Of a stretch of DNA of 64,000 nt, positions 26,491 to 34,652 are shown piece after piece; positions within the stretch are counted from its first letter, which is position 1; the number at the start of each line of letters is the position of its first letter. The stretch comes from Aliiroseovarius sediminis (GTDB lineage Bacteria; Pseudomonadota; Alphaproteobacteria; Rhodobacterales; Rhodobacteraceae). The translations under genes were made by a program, and so were the position numbers. Location of the stretch: positions 186,001 to 250,000 of the forward strand of contig NZ_JALBYP010000038.1 of assembly GCF_022678485.1 (NCBI RefSeq), read 5' to 3'. The notes under the pieces are model-generated. The model worked only from the letters and a program-made list of their open reading frames with translations. It had not been told where the DNA came from and made no database searches.

Positions 26491-28703
26491 TCGCAGCCGC
26501 CCGCAATTGGGCAGCGTGCGTCGGCGGGGCAGTTTTCAAGGATTTCGTGCAGGATTTCCGGCTTTTTCAGTGGTTTGGTCAAGTGTTGGTCAAGGCCGTG
26601 CGTTAGAATTTCCCGATCATCGCCCGTCAGCGCGTGTGCCGTCAACGCGACGATACGAGTGCGCGGCACGCCTTCGGCCTGTTCAAGCAGGCGGATGCGT
26701 CGCGTAGCCTCCTTGCCGTCAACTTCTGGCATTGAAATATCCATGAAGACAATATCGGGCCGGAAGTTCAGAAAAGCCTCGACGGCTTCCACGCCATTGC
26801 TAACAAAATGAAGGTCTATATCCAGCTCTTTCAACAGTTTGGTAAAGACCAGCTGGTTGGTTTGGTTGTCCTCGGCGGCAAGGATACGCATTTTGCGTAA
26901 CCCCATCCGTGTAATGTCTACATTAGACCGGCGCGCATTGCTGATGGCCTTGGTTAAGACGGATTTTTTCTCGGCAGGCTTGCCGATTTGACTGATGATA
27001 TCAAAGACCGAGTGGCGAGTCAGTGGAAGCCGCAGCACGCGTGTCGCGAAGGCGGCGTCCCTGCTTGGTTTCGCGCTGGTCAGATGCGGAGAGGTCAGAA
27101 AATAGATCGGTGCGGTCGCGTTTTGCGCGCGCAAGATCTGGATAAGGCTGAGGCGGTCTTGTCCATGCGATTTGGCGCATTGTTCATCGACCAGTATCAA
27201 TTGTGCTTCCTGCACCATTCCGATTTGCGAGCGGTGAGGATCGAATAATTCAGTGCGCAAGCCGGTTGCTTCGAAGCGTTTTTCCAATATGGCGCGGTTC
27301 AGCCTGTCTTCCATCGCCAACACAACTGTGCCCGAGTCGCGCGGCAACATAGGCGGTTCGACTATGCTTTCGAAAGGCAGGGTGATGTGAAACCCAAAAC
27401 ATGATCCGATGCCTTCCTGGCTGTCGACCCAGATCTCGCCGCCCATCAGTTCAACCAGTTGTGAGGTGATGGCAAGACCAAGCCCGGTTCCTTCGAACTT
27501 GCGGTTGCGTTCGGTGTCAATCTGGTTGAATTCCCCGAAAATGTGGCTCTGCAAGTCGTCTGGTATACCAATGCCGCTATCTTCGACCGTGATATGCACC
27601 TTCTGTTCCTTATCGTCGTCCAGAGGCAATCCGATTGCCCGCACCAAGACATGCCCGGTAGATGTGAACTTGACCGCGTTACCGATCAGGTTGGTTAATA
27701 TCTGACGTATCCGCACCACATCGCCGATGAAACTGGCCGGCATGAACAGGTCGAAATCCAGTAGCAACTGAATGCCTTTTTCCTGCACTGTGGGTTGCAG
27801 CAGGGTCATTACATCCAGGATCATCCGCTCCAGATCGAAGGGTTCGGGATGCAAGGTCAGTTTCGCGGCTTCGATTTTCGAGTAATCCAGCACGTCGTTG
27901 ATGATGGTCAGCAAGGCTTCGCCTGATTTGCGGATGGTGCTGACGTAAAGCCGCTGTTCATCATCCAGATCGCCTTCGGCCATTATCTCGGCCATCGAAA
28001 CGACGCCGTTCATGGGTGTGCGAATTTCGTGGCTCATATTGGCAAAAAATGTTGACTTCGCGCGGTTGGCCGCTTCGGCGCGGTGGCGGGCGTCGCGAAG
28101 TTCGGCCTGATAGGTGATCGTTTCGGTGATATTCAACCCAAGGCTTACCATGTCGCCGTCGCGTGAACGTCGGTCGACCATCTTGATATGGGTGCCATCC
28201 CACAGCCGCAGCACAATCGGATCACGCGAGGCTGCGCGCCACCGGTCCAGCATCATGTCGCGCCATTTCAGCGGGCGCATGTCGCCGATATCGACAATGC
28301 CTTCATCCGTCGCGATATGCAAAATCTCGTGATAGGGGATGCCCGGCGTCACGCAAGTCAGCCCGTCAAAAGGTTCCAGATAGGCGCTGTTGGCGGCGAT
28401 CAATTTGTCAGTCTGGTCGAAGACTGCGAACCCGTCCTCAATGGTTTCCAGCGAATCCCACAGGCGTCGTTTGGCGATGACGACCTCTTCGTTCGCCTTC
28501 TCAAGATCGGCGCGCACTTGCGAGTTTTCGCCCTTGATTTCTTCGACCGCGACGCGGGTCTCAAGAATCTCGTCGGACAGGGTCAGCGCGTGTTTTGACA
28601 ACATACGATTTGCGTTGGTCAACTCGGCCTGTTTCTGAGCCAACATCCGTTCAGCGGCCATTCTGGCTCGCCGTTCCTGAGCAAGGATATTTTCGATCTT
28701 CAT
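26487..28703 (-). CDS. Soluble hybrid sensor histidine kinase with PAS, HisKA, HATPase, pseudo-receiver and receiver domains
   Basis: The 738-residue protein has no membrane segment, so it should sense a cytoplasmic signal. Residues 1-85 are a coiled coil, 85-195 a PAS-like domain, and His225 lies in FFANMSHEIRTPMNGV. The ATPase boxes include EFNQIDTERNRKFEGTGLG. A degenerate receiver (about 460-580) has VDE where the phospho-Asp site would be, and a true receiver starts at 605 with AAEDNQTNQ and Asp655 in VFMDISMPEVDG, then Lys in HLTKPLKKPE. The ATG at 28703 has GGAG 8 bases upstream. The partner regulator is not adjacent. Confidence 0.88.
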   Translation of the reverse strand: MKIENILAQERRARMAAERMLAQKQAELTNANRMLSKHALTLSDEILETRVAVEEIKGENSQVRADLEKANEEVVIAKRRLWDSLETIEDGFAVFDQTDKLIAANSAYLEPFDGLTCVTPGIPYHEILHIATDEGIVDIGDMRPLKWRDMMLDRWRAASRDPIVLRLWDGTHIKMVDRRSRDGDMVSLGLNITETITYQAELRDARHRAEAANRAKSTFFANMSHEIRTPMNGVVSMAEIMAEGDLDDEQRLYVSTIRKSGEALLTIINDVLDYSKIEAAKLTLHPEPFDLERMILDVMTLLQPTVQEKGIQLLLDFDLFMPASFIGDVVRIRQILTNLIGNAVKFTSTGHVLVRAIGLPLDDDKEQKVHITVEDSGIGIPDDLQSHIFGEFNQIDTERNRKFEGTGLGLAITSQLVELMGGEIWVDSQEGIGSCFGFHITLPFESIVEPPMLPRDSGTVVLAMEDRLNRAILEKRFEATGLRTELFDPHRSQIGMVQEAQLILVDEQCAKSHGQDRLSLIQILRAQNATAPIYFLTSPHLTSAKPSRDAAFATRVLRLPLTRHSVFDIISQIGKPAEKKSVLTKAISNARRSNVDITRMGLRKMRILAAEDNQTNQLVFTKLLKELDIDLHFVSNGVEAVEAFLNFRPDIVFMDISMPEVDGKEATRRIRLLEQAEGVPRTRIVALTAHALTGDDREILTHGLDQHLTKPLKKPEILHEILENCPADARCPIAGGCD

Positions 28704-28796
28704 CCCCGGTTCTCCGAGTTGCATGTTCTGACTTGGACAGCATTGCGCAACAGGGTGAACAGGGTCTTAACAGCGGATCAGAAATTGCTGACCAAT

Positions 28797-28825
28797 GAAA
28801 AACCCCGGCGTTGGGCCGGGGTTTC
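28797..28825 (-). terminator. Intrinsic terminator downstream of the DUF1013 gene
   Basis: A perfect 10-pair stem (AAACCCCGGC at 28800-28809 with GCCGGGGTTT at 28815-28824) has a 5-base loop. Read on the minus strand it ends in a run of five Ts, so it terminates the 28843-29604 transcript before the histidine kinase gene. Confidence 0.85.
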
Positions 28826-28842
28826 GCTTGATCCGCGTGAAG

Positions 28843-29604
28843 TCAGTCTTTTTTGTCTTCATCCTCGTCGGACTCGTCATCATCACTGTCCGGCAGGTTG
28901 AAGAAGCTGTCTGCATCGGGCAGTTCATCTTCTTTTTCGTCGTCCGGCGGGCCGGAAAGGGTGAATGTCTCAAGCCCCTCAATCGCGCTGGGCATTTTTG
29001 GCTCGGGGTCCATTCCAAGGCTCTGCTCGGTCGACACCAGTTTGCGGCGTTCGTCATCCGACATCACGCCACCTTCCTTGGCTTTCTTGGCGGCGGCCTT
29101 CTGCACGGCAAGGTCCAGCTCGCTTTGCTTGCACAGCCCCAAGGCCACCGGATCAATCGGTTCCATGTTCTGGATGTTCCAGTGCGTGCGCTCGCGAATC
29201 GACTGGATCGTGGGCTTGGTTGTGCCGACCAGTTTCGCGATCTGACTGTCGGCCAGTTCGGGGTGGAACTTGACCAGCCACAGGATCGAGTTCGGACGGT
29301 CCTGACGCTTCGACAGCGGAGTATAGCGCGGGCCACGGCGCTTTTCTTCGCCCGTGGCAGCCGCATAAAATTTCTGCTTCAGCTTGTGCAGCGGGTCTTT
29401 TTCGGCCTTCTCAATCTCGCCTGCGTCCAACTGGTTGTTGGCCACGGGATCGAACCCTTTGACGCCGGTCGCCACATCACCATCGGCAATGCCCTGAACT
29501 TCCAGCTCGTGCAGGCCGCAGAAATCGGCGATCTGCTTGAAGCTGATTGTCGTGTTGTCCACCAGCCAGACGGCGGTGGCTTTTGCCATGATCAGTTTGC
29601 TCAT
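28843..29604 (-). CDS. DUF1013 family cell-cycle transcriptional regulator (TrcR-like)
   Basis: This 253-residue protein belongs to the alphaproteobacterial DUF1013 family, often named TrcR. A helix-turn-helix-like part is seen in ISFKQIADFCGLHELEVQGI (residues 20-39), and a second in DSQIAKLVGTTKPTIQSI (residues 118-135). RRGPRYTPLSKRQDRPNSI is highly conserved-looking. The last 40 residues are an acidic tail of mostly Asp, Glu and Ser. GGAG lies 7 bases before the ATG at 29604. It has its own terminator and no obvious operon partner. Confidence 0.85.
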   Translation of the reverse strand: MSKLIMAKATAVWLVDNTTISFKQIADFCGLHELEVQGIADGDVATGVKGFDPVANNQLDAGEIEKAEKDPLHKLKQKFYAAATGEEKRRGPRYTPLSKRQDRPNSILWLVKFHPELADSQIAKLVGTTKPTIQSIRERTHWNIQNMEPIDPVALGLCKQSELDLAVQKAAAKKAKEGGVMSDDERRKLVSTEQSLGMDPEPKMPSAIEGLETFTLSGPPDDEKEDELPDADSFFNLPDSDDDESDEDEDKKD

Positions 29605-29752
29605 CTGAACTCTCCTTAAAAACTGACCCCGGATACAACTTTCCCGCGCCCTGGCTGGGCTGCCTGTGTCGCGTGGACTTTATCAGGCCGGTTTCCGTTG
29701 TCGGGGAACTTGGGGCCTATATAAGGGGGAAGACGGAAAGAGGGAAGGCAAA

Positions 29753-30394
29753 ATGCAACAGGTTCTATTTGGCAGCTTTCTCTGGCTGGTTTCGGCGGTT
29801 GCGTTGTGGGCGGATGGCGAGCCGGCGGGCGATTTCGACTATTACGTTCTGGCGTTAAGCTGGTCGCCAAACTGGTGCACCGTTGAAGGCGATGCACGCG
29901 GGGCCGAACAATGCGACGCGGACCGAGACCTTGGCTGGGTCGTCCACGGTCTTTGGCCGCAATACGAACAAGGCTGGCCCAGCTATTGCCACACATCTGC
30001 GCGCCCACCGTCCCGTGGTTTGACAAACGCGCAGGCGGACATTTTCGGTGCGGGCGGTGCTGCGTGGTATCAATGGAAGAAACATGGCGTTTGCGCGGGG
30101 CTTGAAGCGGCGGAGTATTACGACCTCGTCCGGCGCGCCTACGACATGGTGAACCGCCCCGAGGTGTTGCGCAAACTGACCAACCCCGTCCGCCTGCCAG
30201 CGTCCGTGGTCGAAGAGGCCTTCTTGCAAGCCAATCCCGACTGGCACCCCGACATGCTGACCATCACCTGTAAAGCCAACCGCATTCAGGAAGCGCGTCT
30301 GTGCCTGACGCGTGACCTTGAGCCGCGTGTTTGCGCCCGGGACGTGCGCACAGATTGCCGCGCGCAGAAGGCGTTGCTGGAGCCGGTGCGGTAG
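29753..30394 (+). CDS. Secreted ribonuclease T2 family protein
   Basis: RNase T2 enzymes cleave single-stranded RNA through a 2',3'-cyclic phosphate. The 213-residue protein has a signal peptide (LFGSFLWLVSAVALWADG), YYVLALSWSPNWC at the mature start, and both catalytic segments: CAS1 in VVHGLWPQY and CAS2 in QWKKHGVCAG, each with its histidine. Cysteines at several places fit the usual disulfides. The ATG at 29753 follows GGGAAGG. It is a single gene divergent from DUF1013 and probably works in the periplasm or outside the cell for nutrient scavenging. Confidence 0.93.
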   Translation: MQQVLFGSFLWLVSAVALWADGEPAGDFDYYVLALSWSPNWCTVEGDARGAEQCDADRDLGWVVHGLWPQYEQGWPSYCHTSARPPSRGLTNAQADIFGAGGAAWYQWKKHGVCAGLEAAEYYDLVRRAYDMVNRPEVLRKLTNPVRLPASVVEEAFLQANPDWHPDMLTITCKANRIQEARLCLTRDLEPRVCARDVRTDCRAQKALLEPVR

Positions 30395-30729
30395 TTATCT
30401 TGCGTGTCGCCGCGTGAGGGCCAGACATGTCGCCGTTGGGTGGGCAAGCGATAAAGTCAGCTTTGAGCCCACTTTACCGATTTTCGATGCTGCAGCTAAA
30501 GCCTGTTTTTAGAGAACCAGAAGATCGCTCGCGGATTACCGGCCCAAACCCGCTGTTGGGAGTGTAATCAATCTCTAGGGTGCGGTTTCCCGATACCAGA
30601 CATTTGATTACAGCGCAGCATTTTGATCTGATGAGCGGACTCACTGCGGACATTGCTGTCCTTTGCTCATAAAGTGCTTGTAGACGTTCAAAAGCAATCG
30701 CTTCTGCGGCTCGTTTTTCGCCACCGACT
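30395..30729. other. 335-base non-coding stretch left of the acyl-CoA operon
   Basis: No frame here has a start, ribosome binding site and believable protein. A minus-strand frame that runs in from under the acyl-CoA dehydrogenase gene stays open to 30474 but reads as low-complexity, unfamiliar sequence. Segments such as ACTGCGGACATTGCTGTCC look like the short degenerate pieces often found between genes of Roseobacter-group genomes. No terminator is obvious for either flanking gene. Confidence 0.45.
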
Positions 30730-31875
30730 TCAGATCCGTTTTGCGACCTCTTCAAGCATGACCTCGGTCGCGCCGCCACCGATGGATTGCACACGTGCAT
30801 CGCGGGCCATGCGTTCGATGGTGCTTTCGCGCGTGTAACCGGTGCCGCCATGGAATTGCACACAGTCATACATGACCTCGTTAACCAATTCACCACAGAG
30901 CGCCTTGAGCATCGAGACCTCTTTGACAACGTCTTCACCGTTCGCATCACGCGCGGCTGTGGCATAGACAAACTGGCGCGCAGCTGCCACGCGGGCCGAG
31001 AGCATAGCAAGTCGTTGGCGGATCGCTTGTTTCGACCAAAGCGGTGCACCAAAGGCCTGACGCGTTTTGACATACTCAAGCGTCAGATCAAGCGCAGCTT
31101 GGGCCTCGCCCATGGCCATCGCAGCGATCACGACACGTTCGTTCTGAAAGTTCTTCATGATTGCATAAAAGCCGCGCCCTTCCTCTCCCAGAATATTTGC
31201 TGCTGGTATGCGGCAATCCTGAAGGGACAGCTCGGCTGTGTCTGATGAACGCCAACCGGTTTTGTCGAGCGTGCGGCTGACGGTAAAACCTGGCGTGCCT
31301 TTCTCTACCAGAAAGATGGTGACAGATTGGCTGGCTGGCCCTTGTGTGTCAGTTTTCACCGCAACGCAGTAAAGATCGGCATGGACACCGTTGGTGATGA
31401 ACATTTTTGACCCATTCAGCACGAAATCATCGCCATCACGGCGGGCATTGGTGCGGATGCCTTTCACATCCGAGCCCGCGTCAGGCTCGGTGACCGCCAC
31501 GGCAACAATTTTGCGCCCCGCGATGATATCAGGCATAAAGGCTGCGCGCTGTGCGTCCGTGCCAGCGTTGAACAAGTGCACCGAGGCCATGTCGGTATGC
31601 ACCAATGCCGTGATCGCAAAGCCTGAATAGGTCGAGCGGCCCAGTTCTTCGGCAAGAACAGCTGTGGCGCGGGTGTCCATCGCGCTGCCACCATATTCCT
31701 CAGGATAGCGAATGCCGAACAGGCCCAGCTCGCCCATCTCGCGCAGGATTTCACGCGGCACAAAGCCGTCTTTTTCCCACTGGTCGGCAACGGGATGAAC
31801 CCGCTCGGCAACAAAGCGACGGATTTGGTCACGTAGCATTTCGTGTTCATCGGTCAAAAACAGATGTTGGGTCAT
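30730..31875 (-). CDS. Acyl-CoA dehydrogenase, isovaleryl/long-chain-like
   Basis: This FAD enzyme introduces the alpha,beta double bond into an acyl-CoA. The 381-residue protein has AVTEPDAGSDVKGIRT (FAD/substrate loop), FITNGVHADLY, and QFHGGTGYTRESTIERM. The usual C-terminal catalytic Glu of medium-chain enzymes is replaced by Gly in IGGGATEVM, as in isovaleryl- and long-chain-type enzymes, whose base lies on another helix; in RQAFG here I could not identify that base. It is the last gene of the operon and overlaps the biotin carboxylase stop as ATGA. A branched-chain or terpenoid-derived acyl-CoA is the likely substrate. Confidence 0.85.
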   Translation of the reverse strand: MTQHLFLTDEHEMLRDQIRRFVAERVHPVADQWEKDGFVPREILREMGELGLFGIRYPEEYGGSAMDTRATAVLAEELGRSTYSGFAITALVHTDMASVHLFNAGTDAQRAAFMPDIIAGRKIVAVAVTEPDAGSDVKGIRTNARRDGDDFVLNGSKMFITNGVHADLYCVAVKTDTQGPASQSVTIFLVEKGTPGFTVSRTLDKTGWRSSDTAELSLQDCRIPAANILGEEGRGFYAIMKNFQNERVVIAAMAMGEAQAALDLTLEYVKTRQAFGAPLWSKQAIRQRLAMLSARVAAARQFVYATAARDANGEDVVKEVSMLKALCGELVNEVMYDCVQFHGGTGYTRESTIERMARDARVQSIGGGATEVMLEEVAKRI

Positions 31876-33860
31876 TTTAGGGCCTCCATTGGGGTGATTG
31901 ATGCGAGAAGGGCGTGTTTTTCGACGGTGTCTCCGGCGCTGTAGTGAACAGCATCAAGCATTCCATCACAGGGCGCGGTAAGCGTTTGCAACAGCTTCAT
32001 GGCTTCGATCACGATCACAGGATCTCCGGCGCTTACCTGCGCGCCTTTGGCTTGCAGCACTTCACTCACAAGGCCGGGCATTGGCGCAATGATCTCCCCA
32101 TCACTGTTGCCCGTTCCGCGCGATTGAGCCAGTAGGGCTTCTTCGGCATTCAGAACAGCGACGCTGACTCGGTTGTGCGCGCCCGAGAGATAAAATTGCG
32201 TGCCGTCGCACGCAATCCCCACATCATGGCGCTGGCCGTGCAGTTCAAACGTCAAACGTTCTGCTGACCTGCTGATATGGCTGAAGTCAAAACGCTCTGC
32301 GCCGTCGATTTCTACGCTCATGCCACCGTTCGTCTCAGCAATCGTGGTGGCCTGATCGTCCAGAAAATAGACTGCCATGCCGCGTCTGCCACCAACAGAA
32401 ACCGAGCGCCAAGCCCCAAGGTTGTGCCACGGAGTCGTGCCTGTGGGACAATCATCAACGTAACGCGCCAGAACGGCAGTCGCGCGCAACTCGGCCGTGG
32501 CAGCAAGAGGTTGCCAGCCGCTCGGATACAGCGCCGTGATCGTGCCGGTGCTGTGAGTGCCATCGGCAAAAGGCTCAGAGCGCAGTAGATCGTTGAGAAA
32601 TGCGATGTTGGTTGTCACGCCGCCGATCTGCAGTCTGGTTAGCCCAGCAGAAAGACGTGCTATCGCGCCCGCGCGGTCACTGGCATGGGCGATCACTTTG
32701 GCCAGCATGGAATCGTAATGATGTGACACGATTGACCCTGCAACAACGCCGCTGTCTGTGCGGCAATCGGCTGGATTCACAAAGGACGTGATCGCACCCG
32801 TTTCCGGGCGATACTCCTCAGCAGGGTCTTCGGCCGCGATGCGGGCCTCTATGGCCCACCCGTTACAGGTAATGTCCGCTTGCGCAAACCCCAGCGGCTC
32901 ACCCGCGGTCACACGCAACTGCCATTCCACAAGATCGATGCCTGTCACGGCTTCGGTAACAGGGTGCTCCACTTGCAGGCGCGTGTTTATCTCAAGGAAA
33001 TAGAATTCGCCCCGTGTCTCATCCAGAAGATACTCAACTGTGCCAGCGTTCTGATAGCCAACCGCGCTGGCAAGCTTCACAGCGCTGATCAGGATCGCGT
33101 CACGCAGCGGATTTGGCAGGTTGGGTGCAGGGGCTTCCTCGATCACCTTCTGGTGGTTGCGTTGCAGCGAGCAATCCCGCTCGTACAGATGTACGACATT
33201 GCCGTTGGCATCACCCAGAACCTGCACTTCAATATGTCGGGCAGTTTCGACATAGCGTTCCAGCAACAGTGCAGGATCACCAAACCCTGCCTGTGCCTCG
33301 GCCCGTGCGGAGCCGAGAGCGGCGGACAGGGCACTGGCGTCTTCAACCACGCGCATACCGCGCCCGCCGCCGCCTGCACTGGCTTTGATGAGCAGGGGAA
33401 AACCGATTTCTGCAGCTTGCGCGCACAGCGTTTCATTTGATTGATCCGCGCCATTATAGCCGGGAACGACAGGCACACCGGCGGCGATTGCCTGTGTTTT
33501 GGCTTGGATCTTGGAGCCCATCAGGCGGATCACATCTGCCGACGGTCCGACAAATCTTAGGCCTACTGCAGCGCAATCGGCGGCAAAATCAGCGTTTTCA
33601 GACAGAAACCCATAGCCTGGATGCACCGCATCAGCGCCCGCCTTTTGCGCCACCTCGATGATGCGCGCGGCGTCAAGATAGCTAAGTGCCGCCTCGGACG
33701 GGCCAATGTGAAAGGCAGTGTCGGCCGCACGGACATGCGGCGCGTCGCGATCAGCGTCGGAATACACTGCGACCGTTTTGATCCCCATATGGCGGGCTGT
33801 GCGGATGATACGACAGGCAATCTCGCCGCGATTGGCGATCAGAAGTGTCTTGATCCTCAT
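31872..33860 (-). CDS. Acyl-CoA carboxylase alpha subunit (biotin carboxylase plus biotin carrier)
   Basis: This subunit carboxylates its own biotin with ATP and bicarbonate. The 662-residue protein has the N-terminal biotin carboxylase start LIANRGEIACRIIRTAR, the ATP-grasp glycine loop KASAGGGGRGMR, and EINTRLQVEHPVTE. The C-terminal carrier domain holds the biotinyl lysine in VIEAMKLLQT. The domain order and length match methylcrotonyl-, geranyl- and propionyl-CoA carboxylase alpha subunits. The ATG at 33860 has GGAGG 8 bases upstream and overlaps the hydratase stop as ATGA. Its partner is the carboxyltransferase at 34653. Confidence 0.9.
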   Translation of the reverse strand: MRIKTLLIANRGEIACRIIRTARHMGIKTVAVYSDADRDAPHVRAADTAFHIGPSEAALSYLDAARIIEVAQKAGADAVHPGYGFLSENADFAADCAAVGLRFVGPSADVIRLMGSKIQAKTQAIAAGVPVVPGYNGADQSNETLCAQAAEIGFPLLIKASAGGGGRGMRVVEDASALSAALGSARAEAQAGFGDPALLLERYVETARHIEVQVLGDANGNVVHLYERDCSLQRNHQKVIEEAPAPNLPNPLRDAILISAVKLASAVGYQNAGTVEYLLDETRGEFYFLEINTRLQVEHPVTEAVTGIDLVEWQLRVTAGEPLGFAQADITCNGWAIEARIAAEDPAEEYRPETGAITSFVNPADCRTDSGVVAGSIVSHHYDSMLAKVIAHASDRAGAIARLSAGLTRLQIGGVTTNIAFLNDLLRSEPFADGTHSTGTITALYPSGWQPLAATAELRATAVLARYVDDCPTGTTPWHNLGAWRSVSVGGRRGMAVYFLDDQATTIAETNGGMSVEIDGAERFDFSHISRSAERLTFELHGQRHDVGIACDGTQFYLSGAHNRVSVAVLNAEEALLAQSRGTGNSDGEIIAPMPGLVSEVLQAKGAQVSAGDPVIVIEAMKLLQTLTAPCDGMLDAVHYSAGDTVEKHALLASITPMEALK

Positions 33861-34642
33861 ACGCCTGACCTCCAGCGCGGCAAGCGTTTGGCAAGAAAGC
33901 TGGCGATGCCCTCGCGCCCGTCGTCCGTTTCCCACGCGTCGGCAAGCGCCTCTGACGTGTAATCTTTGGCCGCTTCGATGTCGTGGGTGTCCACAAATGC
34001 GATCAGCTTTTTCGTTGCGGCAACGGCACTCAGCGAGGCTTCCAAATGGGCTGCGACCTGCGCATCGACAGCAACGTCCAGCGTCTCGGTGGCCTCATCA
34101 ATCAAGCCAATCTGACAGGCGCGCTCGGCCCCGAATAGGGCACCTGACAACATCGTGGCGCGCGCCTTGGCAGCACCGATCCGCGTCACAACATAAGGCG
34201 AGATATTTGCAGGGATCAGCCCCAAACGCACTTCTGTCAGGCCAAAACGTGCGCCGTGATCGGCAACCGCAACATCGCAGACTGAAATCATCCCTGCGCC
34301 GCCGCCATAGGCCGCACCATTGATGCGCCCGATTAAGGGCTTGGGCAGGCTATCAAGCGCGTGTAGCATTTCCGCAAGCGCGCGGCTTTCGGCGATGCGG
34401 CCTTCACGGTCCATCGCCAGCGTGTCGCGAAACCAGCCAACGTCGCCACCTGCGCAAAAGCTTTTGCCAGCGCCGGTGAGAACGACGATGTGTATGCTGT
34501 CATCCTGCGCCAGTTTCACGGCAACATCATGCAGCTCGGCAATCATTGCACGGTTCAGCGCATTGTGGCTTTCGGGGCGGTTCAAAGTCACCGTGGCAAC
34601 GCCGCGCGCGTCCGCATCTAGGATAAGTGTTTCATATTTCAT
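33857..34642 (-). CDS. Enoyl-CoA hydratase/isomerase, methylglutaconyl-CoA hydratase-like
   Basis: This crotonase-fold enzyme (261 residues) has the oxyanion-hole segments SFCAGGDVGWF and GAAYGGGAGMISVCD. RFGLTEVRLGLIPANISPYV contains the ISPYV pattern shared by LiuC-type 3-methylglutaconyl-CoA and AtuE-type isohexenylglutaconyl-CoA hydratases. Its place between the two carboxylase subunit genes also fits those pathways, in which hydration follows carboxylation. It starts 10 bases after the carboxyltransferase gene. Confidence 0.85.
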   Translation of the reverse strand: MKYETLILDADARGVATVTLNRPESHNALNRAMIAELHDVAVKLAQDDSIHIVVLTGAGKSFCAGGDVGWFRDTLAMDREGRIAESRALAEMLHALDSLPKPLIGRINGAAYGGGAGMISVCDVAVADHGARFGLTEVRLGLIPANISPYVVTRIGAAKARATMLSGALFGAERACQIGLIDEATETLDVAVDAQVAAHLEASLSAVAATKKLIAFVDTHDIEAAKDYTSEALADAWETDDGREGIASFLAKRLPRWRSGV

Positions 34643-34652
34643 TTGCAGCTCC

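Noticed and set aside
30474-31079. 201-codon minus-strand frame running from under the acyl-CoA dehydrogenase into the gap
   Set aside because: Two thirds overlaps the dehydrogenase in another frame, and the part in the gap has no start, site or recognisable sequence.
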